Of a DNA stretch of 64,000 nucleotides, positions 1 through 9,252 are shown piece after piece. Made by a program: the position numbers and the translations under genes. Numbering within the stretch: the stretch's first letter is position 1; every line of letters begins with the position of its first letter. Under the pieces are notes generated by a model. The model was not told where the DNA came from, did not search any database, and saw nothing but the letters and a program-made list of their open reading frames with translations. The stretch is taken from positions 62,001-126,000 of the forward strand of contig JACPNQ010000001.1 in assembly GCA_016185425.1 (NCBI GenBank), written 5' to 3'. The stretch is from Acidobacteriota bacterium (GTDB taxonomy: Bacteria > Acidobacteriota > Terriglobia > Bryobacterales > Bryobacteraceae).

Positions 1-2
1 TC

Positions 3-1148
3 AAGGGCCGCGCGCTCAACGGGTCGCAGCAGGTGATGGCCAGTCCGTGGGAGTTCACGAAATGCGGCCAGAGTGGGCGCGAGATCTCGAACCTCCTTCC
101 GAACTTTCAGAAGGTCGTCGACAACGTGTCGTTCGTGCGCTCGATGCAGACCGATCGCATCGATCATTCCACCGCGCAGTTCACGTTCGTCACCGGACGC
201 GGGTTCACGGGCTTTCCGAGCATCGGCTCGTGGGTGAACTACGCGCTCGGATCGGAAAATCAAAACCTGCCGGGCTACATTGCATTGGGCGAAGGCGCGA
301 GTATCGGTACCCGTGCACACTCCGCGGCATGGTTGCCGCCGGTTTTTAGCGGAACCGCTATGCGTGCCGATGCGAAGGCGCCGATCTACGACATCAGGCG
401 GCCGGAGAGCATCTCACCGGAACAGCAGGCGCGGCTCCTCGACATGGTGAAGGAGCTAAACCGCGAGCAAAAAGCGCATCACCCGCTCGACCAGGATCTG
501 GAGGCGCGCATCGCGAACTACGAGCTTGCCGCGCGAATGCAGGTGGAAGCAATGCGCGTCGCCGACTTATCCGCCGAATCTGAAGAGACGCGCAGACTCT
601 ACGGTTGCGATAACAAAGTATCGGGTCAATTCGGCCAATTGTGCCTGATGGCGCGGCGGTTGGTGCAGAGCGGCGTGCGTTTTGTGCAGGTATATGGCGG
701 CGGCGGTGGCAACTGGGATACGCATAGCAACATCGTTGGTCAGCTCCCTGGTCTTTGCCAGTACATCGATCAAGGCATGGCGGCCTTGTTAACGGACCTC
801 GACCAGCGCGGCATGTTGGCCGACACGCTGGTAGTGTGGTCCGGGGAGTTCGGCCGGCTGCCGACCATCGAGGCAAAGAACTCGGCGCCCGGCCGCGACC
901 ACAACCCCTACGGCTTCAACATGTGGATGGCCGGCGCCGGAGTGAAGCGCGGCTTCGATTTTGGGCAGACGGATGAATTGGGATACGCTGCGCTGCCGGA
1001 ATTCCGTGTCGGCCATGCCGACATTCACGCCACCATTCAGCATCTGCTCGGCATCGACTATAAGCGCAACACCTTCTTCTACGAAGGCCGCGATGAATCG
1101 CTGGTGGGCGTATCACCGGCGCGCGTGCTGCACGAAATCCTGGCGTGA
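3..1148 (+). CDS. DUF1501 family secreted protein, 5'-truncated by window edge
   Basis: The open frame is already running at base 3 and ends with TGA at 1146-1148, so the N-terminus (normally a Tat-type signal and a metal-site motif) lies outside the window. The visible 381 residues read as a DUF1501 protein, a distant relative of the alkaline phosphatase/sulfatase fold. Landmarks are 'ASPWEF' near the edge, 'IGSWVNYALGSENQNLP', 'RRLVQSGVRFVQVYGGGG', 'WDTHSN' and 'VVWSGEFGRLP', followed by the 'GRDHNPYGFNMWMAG' histidine motif. The function of the family is unknown; members are usually paired with PSD1 (DUF1549/1553) cytochromes, so a PSD1 gene may lie upstream. The next gene starts 13 bp downstream on the same strand. 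Confidence 0.9.
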   Translation, partial: KGRALNGSQQVMASPWEFTKCGQSGREISNLLPNFQKVVDNVSFVRSMQTDRIDHSTAQFTFVTGRGFTGFPSIGSWVNYALGSENQNLPGYIALGEGASIGTRAHSAAWLPPVFSGTAMRADAKAPIYDIRRPESISPEQQARLLDMVKELNREQKAHHPLDQDLEARIANYELAARMQVEAMRVADLSAESEETRRLYGCDNKVSGQFGQLCLMARRLVQSGVRFVQVYGGGGGNWDTHSNIVGQLPGLCQYIDQGMAALLTDLDQRGMLADTLVVWSGEFGRLPTIEAKNSAPGRDHNPYGFNMWMAGAGVKRGFDFGQTDELGYAALPEFRVGHADIHATIQHLLGIDYKRNTFFYEGRDESLVGVSPARVLHEILA

Positions 1149-1161
1149 ACGAGGAGTGGCA

Positions 1162-2052
1162 ATGGACGGCAAAATGAATCGACGAGTGCTGCTGGCGGGA
1201 GCTTTGTCGGCACCGGCCTTCGCGGCGGCAACCAGCGGCGAAGTGCAGCGTAACGCCGGAACGCGTATCAAGATCGGCCTGAACGCCTACTCCTTCAACA
1301 AGCCGCTGCTCGCCGGGAAGATGACCGTGCACGATGTCATCAACTACTGCGCGAAACAGCAGATCGACGGCGTCGACATGACCGGTTACTACTTCCCCGG
1401 CTATCCCAATGTGCCGAGGGACGAACTGATCTACAGCTTGAAGCGGCACGCGTTCTTGAACGGTGTCACCATTACCGGTACCGGCGTGCGCAATGACTTT
1501 GCCCTGACCGATGCTTCCAGCCGCCGCGGACACATCCAACTGGTGAAGGATTGGATTGAAGTGGCTGCGAAGCTGGGCAGCGACATGGTGCGCGTGTTCG
1601 CCGGCAAAGAGGTTCCGAAGGGATATACGTTCGATCAGGTGCTCGAGTGGATGATCCCCGCGTTCCAGGAGTGCGCGGAGTATGGGAAGAAACACGGCGT
1701 TATCGTCGGGCTACAGCATCATGACGATTTCCTCAAGACCGCCGGCGAGACGATCCGCGTAGTGCGCATGGTGAACTCGGATTGGTTCAGCGTGATTCTC
1801 GATGTCGGCAGCTTGCGCCAGGGCGATCCGTATGCGGAAATCGAAAAGCTCCTGCCCTACGCGAGCAACTGGCAAATCAAGGAGCACGTCTGGTACGGCG
1901 CCAAGAAGGTGGATATCGATCTGCCTCGGGTGCGTACTATCATCGACAAGGTCGGCTATCGTGGCTTCACTCCGATTGAGGCGCTGGGCGAGGGAGACCC
2001 GGCGCAAGTCGTGACCGCATTCCTGATGAAAGTCCGGAAAGCGTTCTCGTAG
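1162..2052 (+). CDS. Sugar phosphate isomerase/epimerase-like TIM-barrel protein (AP endonuclease family 2 fold)
   Basis: A protein of 296 residues. The frame is open further upstream, but that part overlaps the DUF1501 gene in another frame. ATG 1162 follows GAGGAGTGGC and gives a twin-arginine-like signal ('NRRVLLAGALSAPAFAAA'), so it is the chosen start. The body reads 'IGLNAYSFNKPLL', 'AKQQIDGVDMTGYYFPGYP', 'AAKLGSDMVRVFAGKE', 'GVIVGLQHHDDF', 'VILDVGS' and 'NWQIKEHVWYG', typical of the xylose-isomerase-like TIM barrel with Glu/His/Asp metal ligands. A substrate cannot be named. It is probably exported and co-transcribed with the DUF1501 gene. Its stop lies only 2 bp from the stop of the convergent repeat protein. 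Confidence 0.85.
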   Translation: MDGKMNRRVLLAGALSAPAFAAATSGEVQRNAGTRIKIGLNAYSFNKPLLAGKMTVHDVINYCAKQQIDGVDMTGYYFPGYPNVPRDELIYSLKRHAFLNGVTITGTGVRNDFALTDASSRRGHIQLVKDWIEVAAKLGSDMVRVFAGKEVPKGYTFDQVLEWMIPAFQECAEYGKKHGVIVGLQHHDDFLKTAGETIRVVRMVNSDWFSVILDVGSLRQGDPYAEIEKLLPYASNWQIKEHVWYGAKKVDIDLPRVRTIIDKVGYRGFTPIEALGEGDPAQVVTAFLMKVRKAFS

Positions 2053-2054
2053 CG

Positions 2055-2441
2055 TCAGCGAAGGTCGAAGAAGCCGAAGAAGAAGATACACGCGGCCTGG
2101 GCGCGCGGAACTCCGCGTGCCGACCCGACGATCGAACCGTCCATACGCACGTCCCCATCGCTCTCCACTTTGCCGCGTAACGATCCGCCGACTCGCACGC
2201 TGCCGTCCGGCTCCACCCTGCCAACCAGCGACCCGCCCTTTCGAATCGAGCCGTCCGGCTCAATCTTGCCGGCCAGGCTGCCACGCACGCGAATGCTCCC
2301 ATCGCTCTCGAAACGCCCGGCAAGGCTGCCGCGAATGCGAACGTCGCCGCCCGATTCCACGCTGCCTACCAGAGAACCGCGATATCGAATATCTCCCGCC
2401 GTCAAAACTGCGGCGAACAGGATTAGCGTTCTAAGAAACAT
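2055..2441 (-). CDS. Small secreted protein built of 16-residue tandem repeats
   Basis: A protein of 128 residues. After a 16-residue hydrophobic leader (MFLRTLILFAAVLTAG) come five full 16-residue repeats and part of a sixth (codons from about 2393 down to 2112). The pattern is [D/S]-[I/V]-R-x-x-G-S-[L/I]-x-G-x-[V/F/I]-E-[S/P]-[D/G]-G, for example 'DVRIRGSLAGRFESDG' and 'SIRVRGSLAGKIEPDG'. The regular hydrophobic/Gly/charged spacing suggests a short beta-solenoid, loosely like bactofilin-type repeats; this is inference. The C-terminus is a short Phe-rich tail. ATG 2441 lies 4 bp after the stop of the DUF1501 gene with no clear Shine-Dalgarno, so translation is probably coupled. Function unknown. 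Confidence 0.72.
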   Translation of the reverse strand: MFLRTLILFAAVLTAGDIRYRGSLVGSVESGGDVRIRGSLAGRFESDGSIRVRGSLAGKIEPDGSIRKGGSLVGRVEPDGSVRVGGSLRGKVESDGDVRMDGSIVGSARGVPRAQAACIFFFGFFDLR

Positions 2442-2445
2442 GACA

Positions 2446-3840
2446 TTACACTAGCAGTTCGCGAATCAGCTCGCCTCCGGTCTGGCTGAGCTGTTTCTCG
2501 CGGCCGGCGTGGAAGTAGCGAAGCTTCGCATCGTCGAGGCCGAGCAGGTGCAGGAGCGTCACATGAAAATCGCGAATGGGATGGACGGCTTCCACGCCTT
2601 TCAACCCAGTCTCATCCGTGGCGCCTACGATGCTACCCGTCTTCACGCCGCCGCCGGCCAGCCAGCACGTCATCGCCGCGGCATTGTGATCCCGCCCCCA
2701 CGCTTCCCCACCCCCGCGAATGCCGTTATCCGGGCTGCGGCCGAATTCCCCGCCCCAGACAACGATTGTTTCGTCCAGTAGGCCAGTTCGTTTCAGATCG
2801 CCCAGCAGCGCGGAGATCGGCTTATCGATGGCTCGTATTCGCGCGCCGTGCGCGTTCTCGATAAAGTCGTGCGAGTCCCAGCCCATGACAATCACTTGAA
2901 CAAATCGAACACCGGCTTCCACCAGTCGGCGGGCGAGAAGACAGCGGCGGCCGATTGCGTCCGCATCCTGATTCGTCCCGCCGATGCCGTACATGGCGAG
3001 CGTTTCGGGTTTCTCGGATCTGAGATCGAGAACGCGGGGCATTTCAGCTTGCATGCGGAAGGCAAGCTCGTACGATTCGATGCGGGCGGCGAGCTCGGCA
3101 TGATCGGGATGCCGCTGTTGATGTCTGGCATTCAGCGAATGCAGGAGGTCGAGCGTTACGCGCTGCTCATCTGCAGTCACCCCGGCCGGGGGCCGCATAT
3201 CCAATACTGGGGAGCCCGTGGAACGTAGCGGCGTGCCTTGATGAATGGCAGGCAGAAAGCCGTTGGACCAATTGGCTGCGCCGCCTTGAGGATAGGCCGT
3301 GTCGGGGAGCACGACGAAGGACGGAAGGTTTTTGTTCACCGTGCCGAGTCCGTAGGAGATCCAGGCTCCCAGCGCCGGGTCTCCGCCGAACTGGTTGCCA
3401 GTGTTGAGATGGTAAAGCGCGGTTGGATGATTGACGCTCTCGGCGCGCAGCCCACGATAGAAGCAGACATCGTCGACAACTTCGCGGAAGCTTTCGAACA
3501 GCGTGTTGATCTCGATGCCCATCTTGCCGGCCCTGCGAAATTGGAACGGCGATTTGACATAGTATCGCTCGCCCGTATTCATATTCGCCTCAAACTTGTT
3601 GCGCTCTTTCTGGAACTTGGTCATGTGGAGCGAGCCAAGCCGGGGTTTGGGATCGAAAGTGTCGATGTGGCTGGGGCCGCCTTCCATCAACAAAAAGATG
3701 CAGTTCTTCGCTCTCGCCTTGTGATGCGGACCTTGCGCGGACATCATCGCCGACAGCGCGATGGAACCGAGACCCATGCCGCCGCCGAAAAGGAGGTCGC
3801 GGCGGGACGGTGTTGCGATGCGCATGGATCTAGTAGACAT
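2446..3840 (-). CDS. DUF1501 domain-containing protein
   Basis: Begins MSTRSMRIATPSRRDLLFGGG and has 464 residues from ATG 3840, which overlaps the upstream PSD1 stop by 11 bp. ATG 3825 (MRIATPSRRDLL) is an equally reasonable start. 'SRRDLLFGGGMGLGS' is a Tat-like leader. Family marks are 'CIFLLMEGGPSHIDTFDPKP', 'ALGAWISYGLGTVNKNLP', 'RRLVEAGVRFVQVIVMGWDSHD', 'IVVWGGEFGRSPDN' and 'GRDHNAAAMTCWLAGGG'. It is an alkaline-phosphatase-superfamily relative of unknown activity, probably periplasmic. It is the partner of the PSD1 protein encoded just upstream. Confidence 0.93.
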   Translation of the reverse strand: MSTRSMRIATPSRRDLLFGGGMGLGSIALSAMMSAQGPHHKARAKNCIFLLMEGGPSHIDTFDPKPRLGSLHMTKFQKERNKFEANMNTGERYYVKSPFQFRRAGKMGIEINTLFESFREVVDDVCFYRGLRAESVNHPTALYHLNTGNQFGGDPALGAWISYGLGTVNKNLPSFVVLPDTAYPQGGAANWSNGFLPAIHQGTPLRSTGSPVLDMRPPAGVTADEQRVTLDLLHSLNARHQQRHPDHAELAARIESYELAFRMQAEMPRVLDLRSEKPETLAMYGIGGTNQDADAIGRRCLLARRLVEAGVRFVQVIVMGWDSHDFIENAHGARIRAIDKPISALLGDLKRTGLLDETIVVWGGEFGRSPDNGIRGGGEAWGRDHNAAAMTCWLAGGGVKTGSIVGATDETGLKGVEAVHPIRDFHVTLLHLLGLDDAKLRYFHAGREKQLSQTGGELIRELLV

Positions 3841-6262
3841 AGGCGAATTCGTTCGAATTGAGCAGAGCAAGAATCACGTCGGCAAGCGCGCGCACGGCCG
3901 GAGTCGTCTCGCTGGGATGAAGATTGTGTTCGAAGGTGGCGGGGTCTTCCTGGTGAACGAACTGATGTTGTGCGCCGGTGAGTTCACTGGTGATCGTGTG
4001 CACAACCGGCGTCTGTACCGGGCGTGTTGGCGGCGTGCCGGAGTGAAGTCTCGTCAATCGTCGGAGCGATGCGAGTGCCGTTGCTTCCTCCGGCGCGTCA
4101 GGCACACGCCCGAGAACACGTTCGAAGACGGAACGGATCTGCGCCTTGGGAGACTGCGCACCAAGCTTAGCGGCCAGAGCGAGTGCCATGTCGTGTACGA
4201 ACTGACCGTTGAACAACGTGAATGCCTGCGTCGGCACGGTAGAGGAATCGCGGCGTTCGCACGAAAGGTCAAGGCTGGGGCCGTTGAAAACTTCAACCAT
4301 CGGGTCTATCAGGCTCCGCTGCTGGAAGGTGTAGATGGTTCGGCGATTGCGGTCGCGCTTGGCGGGAGAAGCGCGATAGGCGGGCGCCAGTGAGCCCATG
4401 CGGTGCTGCGCCTGGCGGGCAACATCGTCGTTGATTTGCGGATACGTTCCAGGGCCGCCCGTGTCGAGACTCAACTCACCGGTTACCGCCAGTATGCTGT
4501 CCCGCAGGACCTCCGCTTCCACACGTCGCGGCGGTAGCGAGGCGCTTTGGTACGCGTTGGAGAGAAGGATGGAACGATGCACCGATTTGATGCTCCAACT
4601 GTTCTCCATAAAGCCTCCGGCCAGCCAATCGAGCAACTCCGGGTTCGACGGTTTTTTGCCCATCTTCCCGAAATTGTTCGCATCCTCGGCGATGCCTTTG
4701 CCGAAGTGATACTGCCACATTCGATTCACCATCACACGTGCGGTGAGGGGGTTGCGGGCATCGGCGATCCAATTCGCAAGGGCCGAGCGGCGTCCGCTGG
4801 TCGTCTCTGGAACAGCGGGCGACGGGTAGCTCCCGTACCGTTCCAGCAACGACAGCACGCCCGGCTTGACCGTTTCGGCTGGAGATTGAATGTTGCCGCC
4901 GGGCAGGACGTGAACTTGCGCCGGTTTATAGTTCGCCGCCTTTGGGTAACGTAGGTTAGGGCCTCCATCGGTGGCGCCGTCGATGGGTCCGCTGGACACC
5001 GCGAACGCCTTCGGCTCAAAGCGATCGAGCGACTCCTTATATAGAGCCGTATGCTTTTGATAGAGCTTAAACTCCTCGAACAGGTCGGGATTCTCCCGCT
5101 GCTTATTACCCGCGCCCAATTCATCCATCCGCCGCTTCGCCTGCGCCGCCACGTCCCTCATGTGCGTCTTCCCGGCGGCTAAGCCGCTCGTGTTCTCGGA
5201 TGGCAGAAAAGGCGCCGGGGGGCGGACGAATTCCGTGACGGCGAAGATCGCCTGCATGCGGTAATAGTCCTTTGTCGGCAGAGGATCGAACTTGTGATCG
5301 TGACAGCGGGCGCAGCCGAGTGTAAGTCCAAGGAAGGTCGCGGCGGTTGAATGGGTCACATCGTCGAGGAACATCTGGCGAGTGACAGCCTCTACGGACA
5401 TCGCCGTATGCTCCCACGGCCCCATCCGCAGAAAGCCCGTCGCGATCAACGCCTCAGCGTTGCCCGGGTACAGTTCGTCCCCTGCGATCTGCTCCCGGAT
5501 GAATTGATCGTACGGCTTGTCCTGGTTGAACGCGCGGACGACGTAGTCGCGGTAGCGCCAGGCATTGGGGCGCTCGAAGTCGTTTGAGTATCCCGCCGTG
5601 TCCGCATAGCGAACCACGTCGAGCCAGTGGCGCGCCCAGCGCTCTCCGTATCGCGGCGACGCCAGCAGCCGTTCGACGACCTTTGCCCAGGCCTGCGGCG
5701 ATCTGTCATTGACGAAGGCCTCGATCTCGGAGAGAGTCGGTGGCAGGCCGGTGAGGTCGATGCTCACGCGGCGGATTAGCGTTCGCCGGTCGGCCATCGA
5801 ACCGGACTGTAGAAAGGAATCGACAGTCTTCGACTTATCTTGCGGTGGCAGCGGGCGGATCGCCCAGAGATCTTCCGGTTTGTAGTGGCCCCAGTTGCTG
5901 TTCGTCGTGCCGGTCCAGGGTGCGCCGGCATTGATCCACGTTCGAATGGACGCGATCGTCTCCGCCGGCAGACGCTTTGAGGCGTCACCAGGCGGCATTT
6001 GCAAGCCGTCTCTCGCTTCCAGCACTCGTAGCAGCAGGCTGTCCGCCGCATTCCCCGGAATGACAGCCGGACCCCGTGACCCGCCGAGCAGCATCGATTC
6101 ACGCGTGCGCAGGTCGAGCTTGCTCAATGCCATCGAGCCGCCATGGCATCCTTGGCACTCTTTTACAAGCACCGGCTGAATCCGTGTGGCGAACCCCTCC
6201 GCCGCTTCCTGGCCGTGCAAGGCCAGAGCCGGCAGCGCGAGAATGCGCCATAGATTTCTCAT
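3830..6262 (-). CDS. PSD1 and planctomycete cytochrome C domain-containing protein (DUF1549/DUF1553)
   Basis: An exported protein of 810 residues. Domains in order: signal peptide; PSCyt1 haem motif C36-Q-G-C-H40; DUF1549 ('RRVSIDLTGLPPTLSEIEAF', 'GERWARHWLDVVRYADTAGY', 'DKPYDQFIREQIAGDEL') containing a second CxxCH in 'CARCHDHKFDP'; then DUF1553 ('NPLTARVMVNRMWQYHFGKG', 'PSNPELLDWLA', 'HRSILLSNAYQ'). This is a typical full-length PSD1 protein, known mainly from planctomycetes and Solibacter and of unproven function. Its ATG overlaps the sulfatase stop (ATGA, 6259-6262) and its stop overlaps the DUF1501 start, so the three genes look translationally coupled. Confidence 0.94.
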   Translation of the reverse strand: MRNLWRILALPALALHGQEAAEGFATRIQPVLVKECQGCHGGSMALSKLDLRTRESMLLGGSRGPAVIPGNAADSLLLRVLEARDGLQMPPGDASKRLPAETIASIRTWINAGAPWTGTTNSNWGHYKPEDLWAIRPLPPQDKSKTVDSFLQSGSMADRRTLIRRVSIDLTGLPPTLSEIEAFVNDRSPQAWAKVVERLLASPRYGERWARHWLDVVRYADTAGYSNDFERPNAWRYRDYVVRAFNQDKPYDQFIREQIAGDELYPGNAEALIATGFLRMGPWEHTAMSVEAVTRQMFLDDVTHSTAATFLGLTLGCARCHDHKFDPLPTKDYYRMQAIFAVTEFVRPPAPFLPSENTSGLAAGKTHMRDVAAQAKRRMDELGAGNKQRENPDLFEEFKLYQKHTALYKESLDRFEPKAFAVSSGPIDGATDGGPNLRYPKAANYKPAQVHVLPGGNIQSPAETVKPGVLSLLERYGSYPSPAVPETTSGRRSALANWIADARNPLTARVMVNRMWQYHFGKGIAEDANNFGKMGKKPSNPELLDWLAGGFMENSWSIKSVHRSILLSNAYQSASLPPRRVEAEVLRDSILAVTGELSLDTGGPGTYPQINDDVARQAQHRMGSLAPAYRASPAKRDRNRRTIYTFQQRSLIDPMVEVFNGPSLDLSCERRDSSTVPTQAFTLFNGQFVHDMALALAAKLGAQSPKAQIRSVFERVLGRVPDAPEEATALASLRRLTRLHSGTPPTRPVQTPVVHTITSELTGAQHQFVHQEDPATFEHNLHPSETTPAVRALADVILALLNSNEFAYVY

Positions 6263-8013
6263 CGGGTCAATATTAGGTACCGAACGTCCGCCACTTGTTT
6301 TCCAGGAATATCAGTTGCTCGAAGCGTCAGCAACCCGCGGCCTTTCTGGAGGCGGATAGCGCCCAGCCGGAGCGGCAGGAAGTGCTTGACGTAGGATTCG
6401 GCGCCGCGATCGACGCGGTCATGTTCCCTGCCTTCCAGCGGCGGGTCATGCGCCTTGTCAATCTTTGCCGCAATACGGTTTCCGTTCCAGCTCACTTCCA
6501 CAGTGGCACCCACATCGGCCGCCGGGCAGGTGTAGTAGAGATCGGCTCGATACGTACCCGCCTGCAACACCTCGACGTCCCACGTGATGCTGTCGTCTTT
6601 CTTCGTCCAATTTGTGAAGAAGGAACAGTTCGGCGCCTTCCCGCTGCGCTCCACCGCGCCGTGCCCGGCCCCGTCACGCGCCGGAAGCCACGTCGCCTTT
6701 GCGAAGCCCACCGGATACGGCCGCTCATCCGGGCCAACGAACGGCTTCACCTCGGCGGCGTAGCGTTTCACCGCCTCCCGCAGCTTCAATGCTACGTCCG
6801 GCTGCTCCGCTGCAACGTTGCGCTTCTGGCCAGGATCGGCAACCATGTCGAAGAGATTCCCGTCCCCATCCAGCCGATACTGTTGTGTGCGGACGCTGAA
6901 GCGATTGCGCTGTTGCGAGAAGATCATCCGATCGGTCCAGCCCGCGGCGTCGCCCGACAGCAACGGCTTCAAACTCACTCCATCCAGCGGCTTCGGCGGC
7001 GACCAATACACGCCGGCGAGGTCCGTCAATGTCGGCAGGATGTCAATCGCCCCGGCAATCTGCGTCACCGTATGCCCAGCCTTCACATGCCCCGGCCAGC
7101 GAATCAAAAACGGTGCGCGCACACCGCCCTCATCCACCGTGCCCTTGCGCCCTTTCATTCCGCCGTTCCAGCGCCAGCTATTCGGGCCGTTGTCGCTGAA
7201 GTAGATGACCACCGTATCCTGGACCAGCTTCCACTCGCGAAGTTTCGCAAGCACGCGGCCAACGTTCCAATCGATGTTCTCGCACATCGCCAGCGCGGCC
7301 CTCGTGAACGCTGCGTCCTCCAGCTTCGGATCTGTGGCGCGCAGAGGCAGCGGCGCTTCTTTGAACTTGTTGTAGAACTTGTCCGGCACCTGCATCGGAG
7401 AGTGCGGGCTGTTGTAGGCCAGATAACAAAAAAACGGCCGGGCGCGGTTCTGCTCGATAAAATGAATCCCGCGATCCGTCAGGTCGTCAATGATGTAGCC
7501 GTTCCCGCGAATCATCTCCCCGTTGTGGTCGAGCTCCGGCGTAAAGTAATGTCCCCAGTGGCCCGACGTAAACCCATAAAACTCCTGAAATCCGCGGTAG
7601 TTCGGGTGGTAAGGCGGCTGGCTGCCGTTGTGCCACTTGCCAAAGATTCCGGTGGTGTATCCGGCCTCGCGAAGAACCTCGGCAATCGTGCGTTCGCCGA
7701 TGTTCAACCGCTCTTCTCCCGTGCTCACGCCGCGTACCCCGCCGCGCGCGTGGTAGCGTCCGGTCATGAACTCGGCGCGCGTGGGTGCGCATACCGGACA
7801 AACGTAGAAGCGGTCGAACATCGCGCCGTCGCGCGCAAGCGAGTCGATATTCGGCGTCTGCAGATTGGTGTTGCCGTGAACGCTGAGGTCGCCCCAGCCC
7901 TGGTCGTCGGCCAGGATCACAACAACGTTCGGCCGGCGCGGGGGCATTGGCGTTTGCGCCAGTAAGGCGCCCCCTCCCGCCGCGGATAGAAATTGCCGCC
8001 GGGTACACCGCAT
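6259..8013 (-). CDS. Arylsulfatase-type sulfatase (cysteine type) with C-terminal accessory domain
   Basis: A protein of 584 residues from ATG 8013 (MRCTRRQFLSAAGGG, Tat-like leader). That start lies 4 bp after the upstream stop; longer in-frame starts would overlap the preceding gene. Metal-site 'LADDQGWGD' (D36, D37) and the modification motif C75-A-P-T-R are clear; Cys75 would be converted to formylglycine by a maturase not seen here. Further sulfatase marks are 'FGKWHNG', 'YNSPHSP' and 'YFSDNGPN'. The last ~120 residues ('DVEVLQAGTYRADLYYTC', 'GNRIAAKIDKAHDPP') look like a beta-sandwich accessory domain. Probable substrate: sulfated polysaccharide in the periplasm; not determinable here. 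Confidence 0.95.
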   Translation of the reverse strand: MRCTRRQFLSAAGGGALLAQTPMPPRRPNVVVILADDQGWGDLSVHGNTNLQTPNIDSLARDGAMFDRFYVCPVCAPTRAEFMTGRYHARGGVRGVSTGEERLNIGERTIAEVLREAGYTTGIFGKWHNGSQPPYHPNYRGFQEFYGFTSGHWGHYFTPELDHNGEMIRGNGYIIDDLTDRGIHFIEQNRARPFFCYLAYNSPHSPMQVPDKFYNKFKEAPLPLRATDPKLEDAAFTRAALAMCENIDWNVGRVLAKLREWKLVQDTVVIYFSDNGPNSWRWNGGMKGRKGTVDEGGVRAPFLIRWPGHVKAGHTVTQIAGAIDILPTLTDLAGVYWSPPKPLDGVSLKPLLSGDAAGWTDRMIFSQQRNRFSVRTQQYRLDGDGNLFDMVADPGQKRNVAAEQPDVALKLREAVKRYAAEVKPFVGPDERPYPVGFAKATWLPARDGAGHGAVERSGKAPNCSFFTNWTKKDDSITWDVEVLQAGTYRADLYYTCPAADVGATVEVSWNGNRIAAKIDKAHDPPLEGREHDRVDRGAESYVKHFLPLRLGAIRLQKGRGLLTLRATDIPGKQVADVRYLILTR

Positions 8014-8017
8014 TCCG

Positions 8018-8515
8018 CTAATCGTCCAGCAGCACTTCCACCGGCTCGGCGGGGCGTGCCCGCAAGGCATGATCTCGCATTAACATCCGGGCACACGTAT
8101 TCCAGCGCAGAATGGCGTCATCGTTCCCCGGTGGCCGCAGCGCCTCCGCTTTCTCGAACCACTCCATCGCCTCACGCAGCAGTTCGTACGCTTCAAACCC
8201 GGCGAACGGAGATCCGCGCCGCAGAATCGCCGACGCCTCGCGCTCACAAATGAGGCCCGAAAAATAGGCGCGGTCATACGGGTCGCGCAGTTGCCGGATG
8301 ATCTCCCTGGCCGAGCCCGGCGCCGCACCCTGCGCGAACTGGTCCGTGCGCGAAAGCAGTAGCGCCACGAGGGCATCCTGGTTGTCCGGTTCGATACGCA
8401 GAATGTCCAGACAGATGCTCTCGGCCAGCCACGACTCGTTCAACAACCGGTAACGCTCCACCTTGGAAAGCGCCTCCGGTATCGATGCCGGCGAGATGGG
8501 TTTCAGCTCGAACAT
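8018..8515 (-). CDS. TPR-like hypothetical protein downstream of sdhB
   Basis: A protein of 165 residues, no signal peptide, mostly helical. It reads as two to three TPR-like helical hairpins: 'IPEALSKVERYRLLNESWLA', 'CLDILRIEPDNQDALVALLL' and 'AMEWFEKAEALRPPGNDDAI'. It lies 9 bp downstream of sdhB and 4 bp before the sulfatase, so it is probably on the succinate dehydrogenase transcript. A role in assembly or scaffolding is a guess from position only. Confidence 0.75.
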   Translation of the reverse strand: MFELKPISPASIPEALSKVERYRLLNESWLAESICLDILRIEPDNQDALVALLLSRTDQFAQGAAPGSAREIIRQLRDPYDRAYFSGLICEREASAILRRGSPFAGFEAYELLREAMEWFEKAEALRPPGNDDAILRWNTCARMLMRDHALRARPAEPVEVLLDD

Positions 8516-8524
8516 GGAACCCTC

Positions 8525-9250
8525 CTACTTGAATATCTTGAACAGCCGCTTCAGCGGATCGTAGTATTCGTCCACCACGCGCTCCTTCAGCGGAATGATT
8601 GCATTATCTGTAATTCTGATCTCCTCCGGGCACACCTGCGTACAGCACTTGGTGATGTTGCAGTAACCGATGCCGTGTTTGGACTTTAGATCGTCCAGGC
8701 GATCTTCGGAGTCGAACGGGTTCATCTCCATCGCGGCGGAGTAGACGAAGTAGCGCGGGCCGATAAACTCATCGTGCAATCCGTGATCGCGCAGTACGTG
8801 GCACACGTCCTGGCACAGGAAGCACTCGATACACTTGCGGAACTCCTGCGGTCGGTCGACATCGTCCTGCGATGCATTCCACGCCTCTCCCCTTGCGGGC
8901 GTGAACTTCTTGATCCTGGTCTTCACCTTGTAGTTCCAGCTCACATCGGTGACCAGGTCCTTGATGTGCGGGAACGTCTTCATCGGCTCAATCGTGATCG
9001 GCTCATCGAGCGGCAGGGTGTTCAGTCGCGTCATGCACATCAGCTTCGGCTTGCCGTTGATCTCCGCCGAGCACGATCCGCATTTGCCTGCCTTGCAATT
9101 CCAACGGACAGACAGGTCGTTGGCGTCGGCCGCCTGGATCTGGTGTACCGCATCCAGCACCACCATGCCTTCCGAAACCTCGGCCTTGTACTCTTTGTAC
9201 CCGCCCGAGGAGCGCTCCCCACGCCAGATTTTGAAAGTCGCTGCGGCCAT
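8525..9250 (-). CDS. sdhB: Succinate dehydrogenase/fumarate reductase iron-sulfur subunit
   Basis: A protein of 241 residues from ATG 9250 (MAAATFKIWRGER), 2 bp after the sdhA stop. The open frame extends to 9370, but that part lies inside sdhA. It carries all three cluster motifs: [2Fe-2S] 'CKAGKCGSCSAEINGKPKLMC', [4Fe-4S] 'CIECFLCQDVC' and [3Fe-4S] 'CNITKCCTQVCPE'. It passes electrons from the flavoprotein to the membrane subunit. The sequence style and three-gene order match the Sdh1-type complex of Actinobacteria and Acidobacteria (Rv0247c-like) rather than classical four-subunit SDH. Confidence 0.97.
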   Translation of the reverse strand: MAAATFKIWRGERSSGGYKEYKAEVSEGMVVLDAVHQIQAADANDLSVRWNCKAGKCGSCSAEINGKPKLMCMTRLNTLPLDEPITIEPMKTFPHIKDLVTDVSWNYKVKTRIKKFTPARGEAWNASQDDVDRPQEFRKCIECFLCQDVCHVLRDHGLHDEFIGPRYFVYSAAMEMNPFDSEDRLDDLKSKHGIGYCNITKCCTQVCPEEIRITDNAIIPLKERVVDEYYDPLKRLFKIFK

Positions 9251-9252
9251 GG

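Noticed and set aside
6295..7965. 556-codon open frame antisense to the sulfatase
   Set aside because: It is a shadow of the well-supported sulfatase; its translation is Arg/His-rich with no family pattern.
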